DNA from: Strobilurus pachycystidiatus | Taxonomy: Eukaryota > Basidiomycota > Agaricomycetes > Agaricales > Physalacriaceae | DNA: 64,000 bases | NCBI GenBank assembly: GCA_019915135.1 | Contig: JAHLMK010000005.1 | Location: 2,666,001-2,730,000 of the forward strand | Direction: 5' to 3' | In this document: piece after piece, positions 1 to 12,400 of the stretch | Layout of the letters: the number at the start of each line of letters is the position of its first letter | Numbering within the stretch: the stretch's first letter is position 1 | Translations under genes and position numbers: made by a program | Notes under the pieces: generated by a model | What the model was told of the DNA's origin: nothing | The model's input: only the letters and a program-made list of their open reading frames with translations | Database searches by the model: none

Positions 1-716
1 GAAGAATAGGTCAGTAGACTCGAATAGGTCTTCGCTATGAGGGTGCTGATGTGTCGAACTACAGGATGGGATTCGTCAAGGTTGCGATGCAGAATGGGTA
101 AGCGGCTTGACTAGTATTCAATGAATGTTATCAATGATGTCCACAGAGCTGATCTAGTACCGGTCTTCGGCTTTGGTGAGAACGACGTATGCTTCCCTCG
201 CACTTTGTCGAGGTGGTTTCACTCACCGCTGTCTGGTAGATCTACGACCAAGCGCCTAACGGTCCCGGAACGAGGGTCCGCGCAATTCAAAAGGCAATGC
301 AGGCGAAGGTTGGATTCACGATGCCGGCTTTCCACGGACGTGGTGTTTTGAATTGTACGTGTCTTCTCGAAAATTGGTTCTCCTCTCCAACACTCCAACA
401 GACTCATGGGGTCTCATCCCGCGCCGACATCCAATCCATGTCGTCTGTCAGTCGTCTCCCATGTTGTCTTCGATCGATTCTAATCTCGATTGACGGTCAT
501 AGTCGGAAGGCCCATACGCGTAGAAAAGGCTCAAGGGAAGGACCTCAACATCGATGAAGTGCGCAGGTATCATCAACTGTATATGGATGAATTGAAGAGG
601 TCAGTCAAGTTAGGACTGTGTCTCGAAGGTTGTTGACGCAACTTTGTTTCAGGATCTGGGACAAGTATAAGGATCAATGGGCTAAGGACAGGGTGAAAGA
701 GATGGATTTTATCTGA
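1..716 (+). CDS. DGAT2-type acyl-CoA:diacylglycerol acyltransferase, C-terminal part (5' end outside window)
   Basis: This is the end of a DGAT2-family enzyme, which makes triacylglycerol from diacylglycerol and acyl-CoA at the ER and lipid droplets. Short exons, joined by eye: 1-9, 65-97, 147-186, 240-354, 402 to about 434, one from about 504, and a last exon from about 653 to the TGA at 714-716. Joined, they read GADLVPVFGFGEND, then IYDQAPNGPGTRVRAIQ, GFTMPAFHGRG and IPRRHPIHVV, and end DELKRIWDKYKDQWAKDR. The order (pro-phe-gly-phe-gly-glu-asn-asp block, FHGRG, then a charged tail) matches fungal DGAT2. The upstream HPHG motif lies outside the window. The frame is open through all exons, so it looks functional. 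The splice near 434-504 is the least certain. The paralogue cannot be told from this fragment. Confidence 0.85.
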
Positions 717-964
717 ACAATAATCCCGATATCAGCGCATCAATCCCGCATGTTTACAGACTACTGTACATAGAGCATGTTTGGGATGTAGCTCAAAACG
801 ATCTGAAACTGTTCGTTGTTTCGACCTCTCCGAACTTGAATATGCCAGGCGCAACACTTTGTAGATCGACATCATCATCACATCCAGCCGGTTGCAGAAA
901 TCTGAAAAATACTGCATGAGTGTCGCGAAAGTGCACCCTACTCAGGCTGTTCGTACCGTCTGTC

Positions 965-2183
965 CTAGGTATATCGAAATATCCCGTTAGCATGTAGAAT
1001 AAGGCCTTTACGGAAATGCCCACCTGTGATGAAGTCGCAATCTTTGGACGCAAGAAGAGAAACAACGCTGGCCAAGTCTTTCCCGTCGGTCGTCTTTCTG
1101 GGAAGAGGGACACGACTCGCCACCTGGAGAGAGTCAGATTGGCCAAGGCTGATGTTGGTTGACAGGGACATACCAACTTTGACCAAGTCGTGAACATGAC
1201 TGCTACCGATATGTTTGAGGAGGGCCTCGTACAGTTCTTGGGCTTAAGGGAACGTAGACCATTAGATCACACTAGCCAACTTGCTATTTAGACCGTACAG
1301 TGCGCGTCCTCTACGCCTGAAGGGCCTTAAGAGGACAGTGTGAGCCGAGTCGACCAATGATAAGCGTAATAGCTACCTGCTGCATACATGTTCACCGTGA
1401 TGTTATGTGGACCAAGCTCGAGGGCTATTGGATATTCGGAATCGATGAGTGCACGTACCGATCTGAAAAGACAAGGACATACCAGCGGTTTGTGTCAGTC
1501 CACGCATGGCAAACTGACCTCCAATTGTGGGATACATGTTCGGAAGCTCGGCTGATCATATATATCGTTAAGTACACACAAGTCAGTAGCAGATGTGCCC
1601 GTGTGACGTACCTCGGAAGGTCATAATCTGAGTTGCACCGATAATCCTACCCCCGCGACCTTGCTTGATCATCTGCCGCGCGGCGTATTTGTAGTGCAGG
1701 AACATGCCTCTCACAGTTTTCGAGAGGTGTTCATCCCAGAGTTTCATAGACACTGAATGAGCGACACATGTTAGTTTGCGTTTCGGAACCAGGAGAAGTA
1801 GAACAGAACCATCGGTAAGAGAGGCAACTGAATCGTGTGGCTGATAGAGACTGTTGACGACAATCTGAGACGAGCATGTCAAGAACTGAATCAATAACAG
1901 TAACAGTCGCCACGATCATTACCACTTCCAGGCCACCAAAATCCTCGGCGACAGCGTTGATCATGTTTTGAATGTCGGTTTCATGAAACCCATCGTTAAG
2001 GTAGTAGCGACATTTGGACCCGCTCGTGATAACCTCGTTCTGGAGAGCAGCGAGTGTGGCTTGCTCGGCAGGACCGTCGCAAATTGCGATGTCAAATCCG
2101 TCGGAGGCCAAGCGATGCACGATCGGCTTGAGGTCATATAGAGTTTGCGCACAACGGGTGATGAGAGCAGCTCCTCGCGCCAT
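965..2183 (-). pseudogene. Decayed short-chain dehydrogenase/reductase (SDR)
   Basis: Pieces of one SDR gene appear in order on the minus strand but in different frames. First, near 2183-2090, comes a start that should carry the cofactor loop: it reads MARGAALITRCAQTLYD, where the family has TGxxxGIG. Next come IVHRLASDGFDIAI and MINAVAEDFGGLEVV, then KYAARQMIKQGRGGRII near 1690-1640, and finally LASVVSLLASKDCDFITGG near 1080-1020, which is the usual SDR C-terminus. Stops and frame changes separate the pieces, and the glycine-rich NAD(P) loop is destroyed, so no active enzyme is expected. The intact relative would be a soluble NAD(P)-dependent reductase of the ketoacyl/acetoin reductase type. 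The 248 bases between the DGAT2 stop and this remnant hold nothing recognisable. Confidence 0.75.
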
Positions 2184-2516
2184 GTGTGAGAGTAGGAGCC
2201 AAGTGCGGATTGACAGGCCATAGTATACTCGAAAGTCCCAAGCTCAATTGGCTGAGAAGATCTGAGGCACACCATCAAGCACGAGACCATGTCCTTGTGA
2301 CAGTGAGGAATTCGAGCGTGGCATCTAATCAATTCAAGAAGATTTTCAAGGACAGAGAGACCTTCAAGAATTTGAAGAAATGATCGACGAACTCGGGAAA
2401 TGTCCGAGAGGCATGCTTGCCAAGCATGCACAATCCTTGTGCACAGCATCACGGGTTCAGGAACACGTTGGCTTCACGCCATCACGACCAGATCAACGAC
2501 GATATTACTGGTCATA

Positions 2517-4240
2517 ATGTGGCTAGAAACCGCTTTACTGCTTGGGCTGAGGTGAATCCAATGAACTCCACCAATCAATTTACTGAGAGTTTGTGACCTG
2601 TGCAGGTCCACAATATTTCTGACATGTCGAAAATATGTTCTTGGAAGCCTCTATTCTGATTTACAAGAGTTGTCTTCGCCATCCCTTGAAGACGGAACAG
2701 ATATCGAACTCTCGACGTCTTTACCCACTCCCGCCTCTGCGTCAACGGCCAAGCCCCCTTCACAGTCATCGATACCGCAGTCGATATTCGCCCTGTCATT
2801 CTCCGAGAGTTGTATGATGTTCCTGCTGCTCATGCTGCAAGGGTTGGACGTCCTTTCGCCGCCGTATGTGATATCATAGTTTTCAGTGATTTGAAGATTG
2901 ATACCGACGTAGTGTTCGGCTTCTGAACTGGCGTATTTCCCTCTGGACGCTACTGGCTGTCATAATCCTCTTTATCCCCCTCTCAAGTAGCGTTCTTCTT
3001 ACCACTGGATCATCCTCCCCGACGGCAGGTATCTCATCCCCTGCCACATATCCTTTGGTTTCTGACAGTCGTACAGATCCCAAACGAATCCTATCACCAA
3101 AATCCCTTCTCGCCCTCATTTTCGTGGTCACCACTCTCTCCCTACTCTCGTCAATCCCCCTACCCGAAGGTGTTACATCCACCACTTTCATTACCGCGTG
3201 TCTCGCTCGTCTCATCGTTCTGGGCACCATCATTCTCGGTCTTCTCTCCGGATTCGGTGCCATGAGCAGCTGCTGGTCCTTCCTCATTGCCCCACAACAA
3301 CCGATGCCCAGCGAGCGCGATCTTCAGGTCACTACTTCTGCTCTTCAGCGCGTTCGGGACGATCTGAACAAGCGCCGTGTCGATCTGAACAGGCGAAGAG
3401 ATGCGGCCGGTCCCTCGCAGTCGTCCTGGTATAAACGTGTCGTGCCAAGTTTTGGAGAGGATAGCGACTACTCGGATGTACAAGAGATCAAGGGCTTGGA
3501 AGCACTCGAGTATCAGATGGGCATGAACCTGGAGGAACTGAAGCATACCCACGAACAGGCCAAGTTCGGTCGTACGTTCTATGGCCGAGTATTCAATTTT
3601 GGTGGAAGGCTGTTCGCGGTGTACTGTCTGTTCAGGATCTTGACTGTCAGCTCAATCCCACTACTCCCTCCTTCCATGACTAATGATTCGACAGTCTGTT
3701 TTCAACCTCCTCTTTCCTGCCATTCGTAGATCACGATCCACTGGCAATGGAACATACAATTATCCCGACCTCGCAGCCGAGATCGTATCTTACATGCTCT
3801 CGAAACTCTCCTCTGGCATTGGCTTCGAAGAAATCTCTCGCGTCTCCCGTCAAGTGGGCCTGGTCCTCGTCGGATGTATAATCCTCAGCAGCATCCGGCT
3901 CGTTCTGAGGGGCGTAACAAGAGTATTACGCGTCACCAGTCGCAACCTTGGCGCATCGCTCATGATGCTCTTACTTGCTCAACTCATGGTATGTTCATCT
4001 CCCCGCTACGCGTCCAAATGCCGAGATCCAATATAGGGTATATATCTTCTAGCCACAATCGTTCAACTCCGCACGTCTTTCCCGCCGCCTTCTGGGGAAA
4101 ATGGCGACAATCTCTTTTCAACAGTGCCGGAGTTTGAGGTGTTTGGAAGCTTATTCGATTTGGCGTTCGTGGTAGCTGCTAGCGTTCATGGGGTCGTTCT
4201 GTGGTGCAAGAAGACGTTCATGTCAGGCGCACCTGAGTAG
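2517..4240 (+). CDS. Golgi pH regulator / GPR89 (ABA-GPCR family) membrane protein
   Basis: GPHR proteins are multi-pass Golgi/ER anion channels that support luminal acidification; plant relatives are called GTG proteins. Five exons splice cleanly: 2517-2551, 2606-2863, 2913-3645, 3695-3988 and 4037-4240, giving 507 residues, with introns of 48-54 nt. Signature stretches: IFALSFSESCMMF (helix 1), VRLLNWRISLW, the loop-entry helix ending LLSGFGAMS, a long charged cytoplasmic loop with paired RRVDLNRRRDAA, then FYGRVFNFGGRLFAVYC, the C-terminal module NYPDLAAEIVSYMLSKLSSG, and MLLLAQLMGIYLLATIV. Human GPR89 is of similar length and has the same block order. The ATG at 2517 begins the exon that joins in frame to STIFLTCRKYVLGSLYSDLQ. 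An apparent TGA near 2900 lies inside the 49-nt second intron, so the gene is intact. It converges on the F-box gene at 4777. Confidence 0.92.
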
Positions 4241-4776
4241 CGCGAAATTCGAAGCGGACAGTCCTCCTTGATTCTATATGTATCTACTAAATCAATCAAC
4301 TGGCTGTTCGGCGGCTTCGGTGATTCCTCGAATATATGCTGGTTATCCTGTGCAGCGTGTACCGTCATCATATGGACAGACCTGACGCCGTCTGTACAAC
4401 CGTAGGGAGGCTCTTCTGTCATCGTTCAATCTAAGTACAGAACGAAGGATGCCCGGGGGAGGAAGTGCGGCCGCGTTCCTGTAAATTGCCTTAATCTTGA
4501 GCGCATCGAAGAAACTGCTTGGGTAGCGGACGGCACTGGTAGACTCTATAGTTTCGCCATTAGGGCCGTTTGCGCCGTATCACGGGAAAGTTTCCGAGCA
4601 GAACGAGCTCAATGAAGACTCGAACGATGAATACAATTTACAACAGGCCATACTTCTACTGTTACACAACATACATATACTTCAGTACACTTACTAATGA
4701 GCTACATCATCGTTGCCAGAGTATCCCTACACACAAAGGAGTCAGTACTGCAAACGGATGGTCTGAAAGATATATC
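4241..4776. other. Convergent intergenic spacer
   Basis: Shared 3' flank of the GPHR gene and the minus-strand F-box gene. Short open frames occur on both strands but show no domain, no splice-consistent partner and no similarity to anything recognised. The stretch presumably carries the two polyadenylation regions. No repeat structure seen. Confidence 0.5.
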
Positions 4777-6307
4777 TCACCTGGACGATGCCTTCTTGAT
4801 CTCATATCTTACATGCTCGCCTGCCTCTCCCTCCCTAATCATCACGATCTTGTTGAAGTCACGCCTCTTGAAATCATACTTGAGGTGATCCAGTTGCTTC
4901 AGATTCGGGCATCGCGAAATCATCCTCATGATTGCGATGTGCATCTGGTCCATATCTCCCTTCACAGCAGACCACAGCGACGGCCCAGCATATACCTCGA
5001 GCTTCGGCATATGCGAGAAGAGTTCTAGCCAGATGTCCTGTGAAGTGATGAGAATTCGGTAGCACGCCAAGAAAAAGAAGAACCTACCAATGGCAAGGAG
5101 ACATTCGGTACAGATAACGATCTTAGCTCTGGACATATGTCGCCAAGTACACGAAGAGAATCGACGATGTCCGCTGTGACGCAGGCAAAGGTAGCGCTGC
5201 GCAAATGGCTGCCGTCAAAGCCCTTGAGGTTCACCAAGGCTGCCGGCTCGAGAGTGGTATCAATTGACTCAATGGCTCGGGGCGACGCGTAGAGCGCTCG
5301 TAGGAAGCGGTCGCCGGCATGAACTCGCTTGAGATTAGGAAGAGCCTTCGCCGACATCCCCGCAGAGAGGTCACCAACAGGGAACCAGGAGACTTCCTCG
5401 ATGGTTTTGTTCTTCTCCAAGAAATTGAGCCACAATTTGTCCAATGACACAGTGCCGCCTGATTCCATGACAATCCTGATCTTTTTCAAGGAGGGGAGAG
5501 TCGTGTCACAGATTGTAGTTAGCTCCATCGGTATCCTCAGAGACTGTACGAAGTGTTAACAAAGGTACCGCAGCAAGCACGAGCTCATACCTCAAGCGTA
5601 GGACAGGCCTTCAACATGAACTTGATCAACGGTCCTAGATTGGGCCTGTACCATACTCGCCCGGCAAGGGAGAGCTGCTTTAGATTGCACAATTTCCATA
5701 GCTGTAGGTGGATCAGCCTCAGCGACATGACCGAGGCGGGCAAATAACTCACGGGATAAATGGAGTTGTGGCGCCCCGGAAATGCTTCGAAGCCTCCAGC
5801 AAGCGCTACATGCTTAAGGTCGGGCTTGCCAACAAGAGCAGCGAGTACCTCCGACTCTTGTGCTGGCGTGACAGTTGGCTCGGGGAAGGGCACTTTGTCG
5901 CAAGACCAGGTAAACGCCCGTAGCCGATCCATATGCCGAAGGGCTGTACAGATATTGCGTACTCTGCCTTCCTCGTCATCGGGCGCGGTTCCTTCAGACT
6001 TCGAGGGCACACGAATCAGGGAGTTGGGATACCGATCCGAGGCAGCCTGGTTGTGTCTTTCGCAAAGATGGACCTCTCGAATGTTACGAGCTAAGTCTGC
6101 GCGCCGGGCAAGGTGGGCCCACATGGCGGGCAGCTTGTGCCGTACCCGTATTACACGGTATTCCGTATGTCTGGGAATGGCGAGGCCAAAACATGCCTTT
6201 GACACGCAAGCGAATGATAGCAGATCGCGATGCAGGTCAACTTCGGAAAGAATTTCGTCGAGGATTTCCTGGGGAAGCCGTAGGAGCATTGAGGTGGAGG
6301 CAATCAT
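4777..6307 (-). CDS. F-box protein with leucine-rich-repeat-like C-terminus
   Basis: The start (ATG at 6307) is followed by LLRLPQEILDEILSEVDLHR and DLLSFACVSKACFGLAIPR, a clear F-box of the kind that binds Skp1 in SCF ubiquitin ligases. The rest has degenerate leucine-rich repeats (for example LKQLSLAG, LKKIRIVMES, LRSLSVPN, KLEVYAG), the usual substrate-reading half in basidiomycete F-box families. Exons on the minus strand are 6307-5753, 5701-5591, 5543-5088 and 5037-4777, giving 460 residues. All junctions are phase 0. The 51-nt intron 5702-5752 is a multiple of three and has no stop, so an ORF caller will translate through it. Target unknown. Such families are large and fast-evolving in Agaricomycetes. 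Confidence 0.85.
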
Positions 6308-7177
6308 CGCAGAATGCTATGGTGGGGGGAGTTGATAAGTTGCGAATTAAAGAGGAAGCGTCAATCACACCATGACATTGACATGATGGAAGGCAATGAA
6401 CAAGGCTTGCCTTTCTTGGGGAGAGATAAGATAAGAGTACAAACGAGTGTCCATATGCGGATGTTCAGTTATGCGGCAGCGGAGGTCACGCCGACGGCTT
6501 GATCAGCGACGAACTCGAGACTCGACTGTGAGGATGTGAGGATGCATCTCGAGCCGTTCATATGCCTTTTGATATCGTCGAAGGTGCTGGCGATGGTCCA
6601 GGAACAATCTTCCGTGCTCTTTCTGCTCTCCCCCCAATTGCCGACCATTTCACGCGACCGCGAGACCGACCTTTGGTCACCTTTTCATAACCTCGCTTCG
6701 ACTAGCCTTGCTTGACCGACCAGCGTCAGCACTGGAAGCTGTGTTAGATACTCACCTGTGTCTAGTAATGTGCTTGAAGTCTGACCGTCGCTGCGTCGTC
6801 GTGGTAAGGACTCGGAAAATAAAAGACCCACAGTTCATTGTTCCCCAAATACGGAACCCTCGCTTTTCTCCGCGTCTATATCCGCTCACATGTCTGGATA
6901 GCCTTTCGTTCTCCTCCCCACTCCAACCCAATGAACTTCAAACCTCGAATTCTTTGCACGCTTGTAAATCATCGACGACATTCGGTTCTATCGGCCATCT
7001 TGGGCACACTACTTCAATGTCCAGGGTCCAGACTATAGATTGCTCGACTATGATATGTCGTATTTCTGATATAGTCTGAGAGTGCATTTCCGTGTGGTCA
7101 CCGCCTCTCCCCATTGTACGAGGTACGTGCTGAGTGCTCCCTTTTCAGCTCTATCTTATCTCAATCGCGTTCTAAGT
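6308..7177. other. Upstream region of the F-box gene, no gene seen
   Basis: About 870 bases between the F-box start and the left end of the first transposon. It should hold the F-box promoter. Reading frames on the plus strand (around 6708-7330) are short, lack ATG-initiated splice-consistent structure and run into the transposon end, so they are not called as genes. Confidence 0.45.
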
Positions 7178-7225
7178 TGTCGGAATTCTTGCAATGAAAG
7201 TATCAGGCTCTTTCGAGCTGTTTCA

Positions 7226-7395
7226 GACCTGGTCAGACACGTCAGGCCGACCCCGCCTGATCAGAGACAAAACGGTACTGGCAGGCTTGCTCAAGCATCG
7301 CCAGGTCTGACCAAGTCTGATCGCGTCTGAAGCACCCGGTCAGATATGATCAGGCCTGAAGCGCCTGTTCAGGCTTGCTCAGGCATGACGAGATG
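7226..7395. repeat. Left subterminal array of TCAGAC/TCAGGC motifs
   Basis: About a dozen copies of TCAGRC or its complement GYCTGA in 170 bases, in both orientations, for example CAGACCTGGTCAGAC and TCAGGCCTGA. The same motif cluster is found at the right end of the element. Such clusters are normally transposase-binding sites. Confidence 0.8.
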
Positions 7396-7702
7396 GAGTG
7401 CTCCGGGCCCCAAATAGCGCGAAAAAATCTAGACGCCGTCCTTACTGACGGTCGTTATCTCACACTTTCCTTTGTTACGGTACTCTGACAGTTAGTTAGT
7501 TACTTACTTATCTTGAATCCGGGACACTACTAACTAGGGAAATGTTGCATGGACCGGTAATTGAACGCTTGACTTAGATGTTGGAGGAAAATTGAAGGCA
7601 GACGAGTTTACGGTTGAACTAAAGATCTCACAATTGTTACGTATCTTATCGCGTTATATACCCGTGGTCGATTGATCCTGTGAAGAATCAACTAATTACA
7701 TC

Positions 7703-9367
7703 TCACGTTGATACCTCGTTGTCCACTTCATCGTTGCTGGTCCGACCGCCGCCTCCATCGCTCCCGCCACCACCTCCATCGCTCCCGCCACCGCTCCCGC
7801 CGCCACCCTGGTTACCGTCTCCATTGTCACCATCCTCACCAAGCCTGTCCAGCGCCAATGGACCGCGACCCTCTGAAGCACCCGTTCCGTCCGCTCCTGC
7901 ACTCGATTCTTCCTCCTCCTCTTCGTCAGCATTCAGCTCCGCCATCATGTCATCGTCAGAATCATCGTCAGATGTGTGATTCGGGCCACCAAGGCTGTTC
8001 TTGGTATGAGGGAACAGGACTTCGTCCCAGGCGCGAAATATCGAGAGAACCGACTTCTTTCGACCAGTGACGCCCTCGTGTAGATAGCGAAGGTACGCCT
8101 CAAAGTCTTCCCTCCATGGAATTCCCGTGGTTGACCCGACTTCATTTAGTTCTCTGTCAGCCGATAGCGTGTACCGTGCCTAGCGCGAAATAAGATCAGG
8201 TTTGCAGAAATCAGAGCGCGTCAACTCACCAGGATGGAAGCCCCTGCAATCATTCCGGGAGTCGTTCGCTTCAGGCCCCACTTTGTACCAAGTGTTCCTT
8301 TTTGCTTCGCGACCTTTCCGTATGCTTTCAGGTGTTCCATTGTCGTCTGACCGTAAGCACAGGCAGCGAAGACCTGAACTACACGGTAAGGCAACGAATC
8401 ATGTGGAGAACAGGTTGCTTACCTCGAATAGGATAGGATTGAGGAAGATTTTGTTCAAATCCTTCCTCCCGGCATAATCGCGATGCAGAATTTTTACCGA
8501 CCAACGACTGAATTCCTTTTTGGAATCAACCCAGCCGATGTCTCCCCGAAATTTGTCGCCTCGCAATACCGCCGTCTGCAGATCCGTCGCCTTGCAGTCG
8601 AAGACTATCGAGGCAACCTTCTTCATGCGTGACACGGAGTTGCTTCGTTGAGTCTGCATTTGCTTTTTGAACTGAGAAGGGTGAGTTATCTGATTGTTCA
8701 GGAAGAGGATATGCACTCACTACGTCCTGAAGTAGATACTCCGACATCACCTCCGGATGGGCTTCCCGAAGGACCTCGGGAATGGCATCTTCGATCTCGT
8801 ATAGCTGCCCTTGAATGAATGAGGCATCATCATCCCAACGAGTCGCGACATCAAACTCGTCATCCTTTCCCGTCTCGAAGGTCTGGGTAAGGTCGCGAAT
8901 CCAGAGCATCCGCGTCAAGGTGAAGCTTTTGGCAGTGTTTGACAGCGCGACTTGAAGGGTGAGCTTCTTCTTCCCACTACCCTCTTCCGTGTCGCTCTCA
9001 TCATCCTGATTGCTCTCTCTTTCATCGTCAGAGTGAGACTCTTCCAGCCTCCGGCGCTGTCGGCGACGCTCAGAGCCATCCTCGGATGAATTGGTAACAT
9101 CGGCAAACTTGCGGCGGAGGGTTCGATTTTCGCGTTCCATTTGGTTCTGGCTGGCCTGGGACTCGCGTAATTGCTAAGGTATTCTTGAGTTCATTGACAT
9201 TTGACATATGTTTGACGATGCACCTTTTCAAGCTCGTCCAATCGACTTTCGGCCCTCGGTGACGCGTTGTCAGCACGATGGACAGGCCGCTGGTGAGTCG
9301 ACATTCTGAGGCGACCTTTCCTTCCTTGCCGAGAGTGATGTTGTTTTGACTTGTGCCGAGAAGACAT
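7703..9367 (-). CDS. Accessory protein of Plavaka element, DUF6698-like
   Basis: Start ATG at 9367 gives a basic N-terminus (MSSRHKSKQHHSRQGRKGR), then a short coiled-coil predictor (ESRLDELEK spliced to QLRESQASQNQMERENRTL). A Ser/Asp/Glu-rich linker follows, then a folded core: SNTAKSFTLTRMLWIRDL, VASIVFDCKATDLQTAVLRG, LNKIFLNPILFE and WGLKRTTPGMIAGASILARY. The C-terminus is very acidic and then glycine/serine-rich, ending before the stop at 7703. The motif order resembles the Agaricomycete-specific DUF6698 family, which is recalled, not searched. Introns end cleanly near 9225-9175, 8720-8670 and 8420-8375. The gene is divergent from the transposase across about 110 bases, so the two are probably co-expressed. 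Function unknown; a DNA- or transposase-binding helper is a guess. Confidence 0.6.
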
Positions 9368-9476
9368 GGGAGTTGGTCGTAGTGGTGGTTGGTTGACAAG
9401 GATGGATGACGTTGTGAGGCTGTGGGGCGCTGAGGGTGTTGATCGTGATCGTGACCGTGTTTTTTCCGCTACGCTC
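9368..9476. promoter_or_regulatory. Bidirectional promoter between accessory gene and transposase
   Basis: Only 109 bases separate the two divergent ATGs (9367 minus, 9477 plus), so both promoters must lie here or overlap the 5' exons. No TATA box is evident. Confidence 0.45.
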
Positions 9477-12400
9477 ATGGTTCGGGCCGCATCATCGACG
9501 GCGAGGTCCAATCTTCAAGCATGCAAGTACTGCAAGAAGATGCGTAAAACCCAGGGCTTTCACAATCATGAGATATCATGCCGTCGCAAACAAAACATCC
9601 GAGGAAAGCATCACAAAGTCAATATTCCAGAGGTATGGCTAACGCGTTGTAACTGTGTTGTTTTCCTCATATCAACGAGTTTCAGCACGTCGACACATCA
9701 CAAATGGCAGCAGATAGCAATCTCCTACCGGATCCTGAGCCTATGGATCTGATACCAACCGCAGGTATGTGATATACTTCAGTTACAATCATCGTGTTTA
9801 TCGCCACCGATTTAGTGATGGATTCAGCAGCCGAAGGCGATATTGTCATGTCCGAGGACAGTGCCACCATCGCCTCGAGCAGCGAACAGCCATATTGTTA
9901 CATCGAGATCATCCATCATCCCTCAAGCCAACGGAACGAGCCCACTATCATCCACTTGAACCTCCGGCCTGGTTCTCGTGATACCCCTCAAGAAGAACCC
10001 CAGGGATTGGTGGTCGTACCTGCGAAAACATCGACCCTTGCGCCGTATGCCCCCTTCCGAAACCTTGCCGACTTCACGTTCACTGAAATTGCAATCACTA
10101 ACGCGATGTCAAAGGATGCCGTGGACGATCTCTTGAAAGGCATGCGGAGCGATCTCTGCCCCTCGACATTTGTGACTTTTCAGAAGTACGATGACATGGT
10201 GGACTCTCTGGAGGCGGCCAGATGCTTTGGTGTCGAGGTATGATCTTGAACAGCCAGGTTTATACTTCGACTCACTGTATCATATTAGTTTGAGCCCGCT
10301 GAGGTCACAGCCTCGTATGACGGTCAAGAGTATACCTATCAGTTTGGCTTCCGTGACCCGTGGCAGTGGATCCTGGATCTTGTTGATGACTCGACTCTGA
10401 AGGATGTAATCGAATGGTTCCCAGTACAAAAGTTTCTTCACCGCAACGAGATGACTACTCGTATCTACGATGAACCGAATACAGCCACAACGTGGTGGGA
10501 CATTCAGGTATGTCACGAGGACGTGTAGGCCATTGACGCAGTATCTAATTACAATCAGGATGACCTTCCAGAAACTGGATCGGACAGTGCCCCCCACTGT
10601 GCACTCCCCATAGAGATCTGGCTCGACAAGGGAAAAGTCGGGTCTACAGCCAAAGTACATCCCGGTATTGCTCGGGCGAGCTTTCTCCCCAGCCAAATTC
10701 GAAACGCCTCTGGCAACGGCGGAGGTGTGTTGTTCATGTATATGCCTGTGGTACGTTTGCTTTGTTACACCCTTATTGAGCCGCTCATCCTGTTCTCTGA
10801 AGATCCGTGACCCCGACGACCCCAAAAGTCGGAATACGGCGAAGAAACTCGAATTCCAGAAGTTCAAGCGTGAGATCTATCATCAGGCATTGCGGATTGT
10901 TTTCAGATCATTCCGGTCTCGCTCTCATCTCGGGGAATATCATGTATGCTCCGATGATGTGGCACGTATTCTGTACCCAGTCATCCCGACAGCTTCACTT
11001 GATGGTGAGGAAATGTGCATCTACGCTTGCACCCGCGCAGCAATGGCCGACTTTCCGTGTGCGCGATGCCTTGTTCATCATGACGACCAACACCTAATCA
11101 CAAGGCGGAACGATCCGCGAACGGATGAAGCAATGAAGGATGTCTGTATCAGAGCTTCCCAAGCACCGACTCGTACAGAAGCGAATGGTATCCTTCAAGA
11201 CGCCGGGCTTCACAACACTTCCGTTCGTCTTTCACTGAGCTGCTTCATATAGATACTGACATATACTAGAACGCTCTCTGGGAGATCAATCACTCGTCTC
11301 CGTACCGTGCAATATCGCTTGACACACTCCATGTATTTGATATTGGTGGCATGGGAAAGCATGCATGGCCGCTTGTCATCAAAGTTCTCGACTCAAAGGC
11401 GGGAGCACTAACTCGAAAGTACGGATCTATCTTGTTGGTACCGCTTGTACTCATTTTTTTTTCAGCATGGCGGCTGTACCACGATGGTCCGGTCTGACCC
11501 ACTTTCTCGATGTCACGACGATTGAGTTCACGGATGGTAACAAGTTCTTCGATATATTTCGATGTCTTGTCCCGTGCATTGCACCTCTTCTCGCCAGGAG
11601 CTGTGCTCTCATACCATACATCCGTGCCTTGATGCAGATTCGATTGACAACAGACCTGAAGTGTGTAACGGAACAAAGGATCGCAAAGTTGAACGACTTC
11701 ATAGCTCAATATGAGCGGGCATGTGCAGTGAGCGTTTTTTCTCGAGTACTAGTTTGAGACTGACGAGGTTATAGAAAGTCAGCGATGTATACGACAAGAA
11801 TTTTGACTATCCCAAGCAGCATCACATCTCGCATATCATAGAGGATCTTCGTCAAAAGGGTGCATCATACAACTATTCGACCCGTCCGAATGAAGGGTTC
11901 CAGCAAGAAGCTCGCCAGGGCTATCAGCGCACAAATCGGAAGAAGGTAGAAGCTCAAGTAAGTCTTTGTGTCCTCAATGTGGCAGGCCGCTCATCCATAT
12001 TCTTTCAGATGACGAGAATCGATGAGTACCAAGAGCTCGTGGCCCGAATCCGTCTGGCCATCAACGAAGCACAACGTGACGTTGAGAGCTCAGTATCAGA
12101 CAGCGAGAACTCCTCAGACAGCGAGTCCGTAACAAACGCTACATCACCGACCGGGCAATGGGAATTGAAAGGCACTGAAAGACGATGGCGAACGTCCGTT
12201 GACTTCGGCTCCTCACAGCAACTTACCGATCAAGGCTTCGTGAACTTTGACCGTGATCTCAAGAAGTTCATCGAAGAGCACATCGGGGTCCTTCCGTTTG
12301 GCAAGCAGACACCTGTTCATGTGCGCTTAACATCTCCGCTGTCTTTCGATGCTAACACACACACATCTCAGGTTCGAGTTCATTCCACAGTCCAGCTTCA

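Noticed and set aside
2864..2912. Apparent stop codon in the GPHR gene (TGA near 2900)
   Set aside because: It lies in a 49-nt GT-AG intron (2864-2912) whose removal joins LSPP to VRLLNWR in frame, as in relatives.
7680..7979. Pro-rich plus-strand frame at the left of island 1
   Set aside because: Antisense of the Gly/Ser-rich C-terminus of the DUF6698-like gene.
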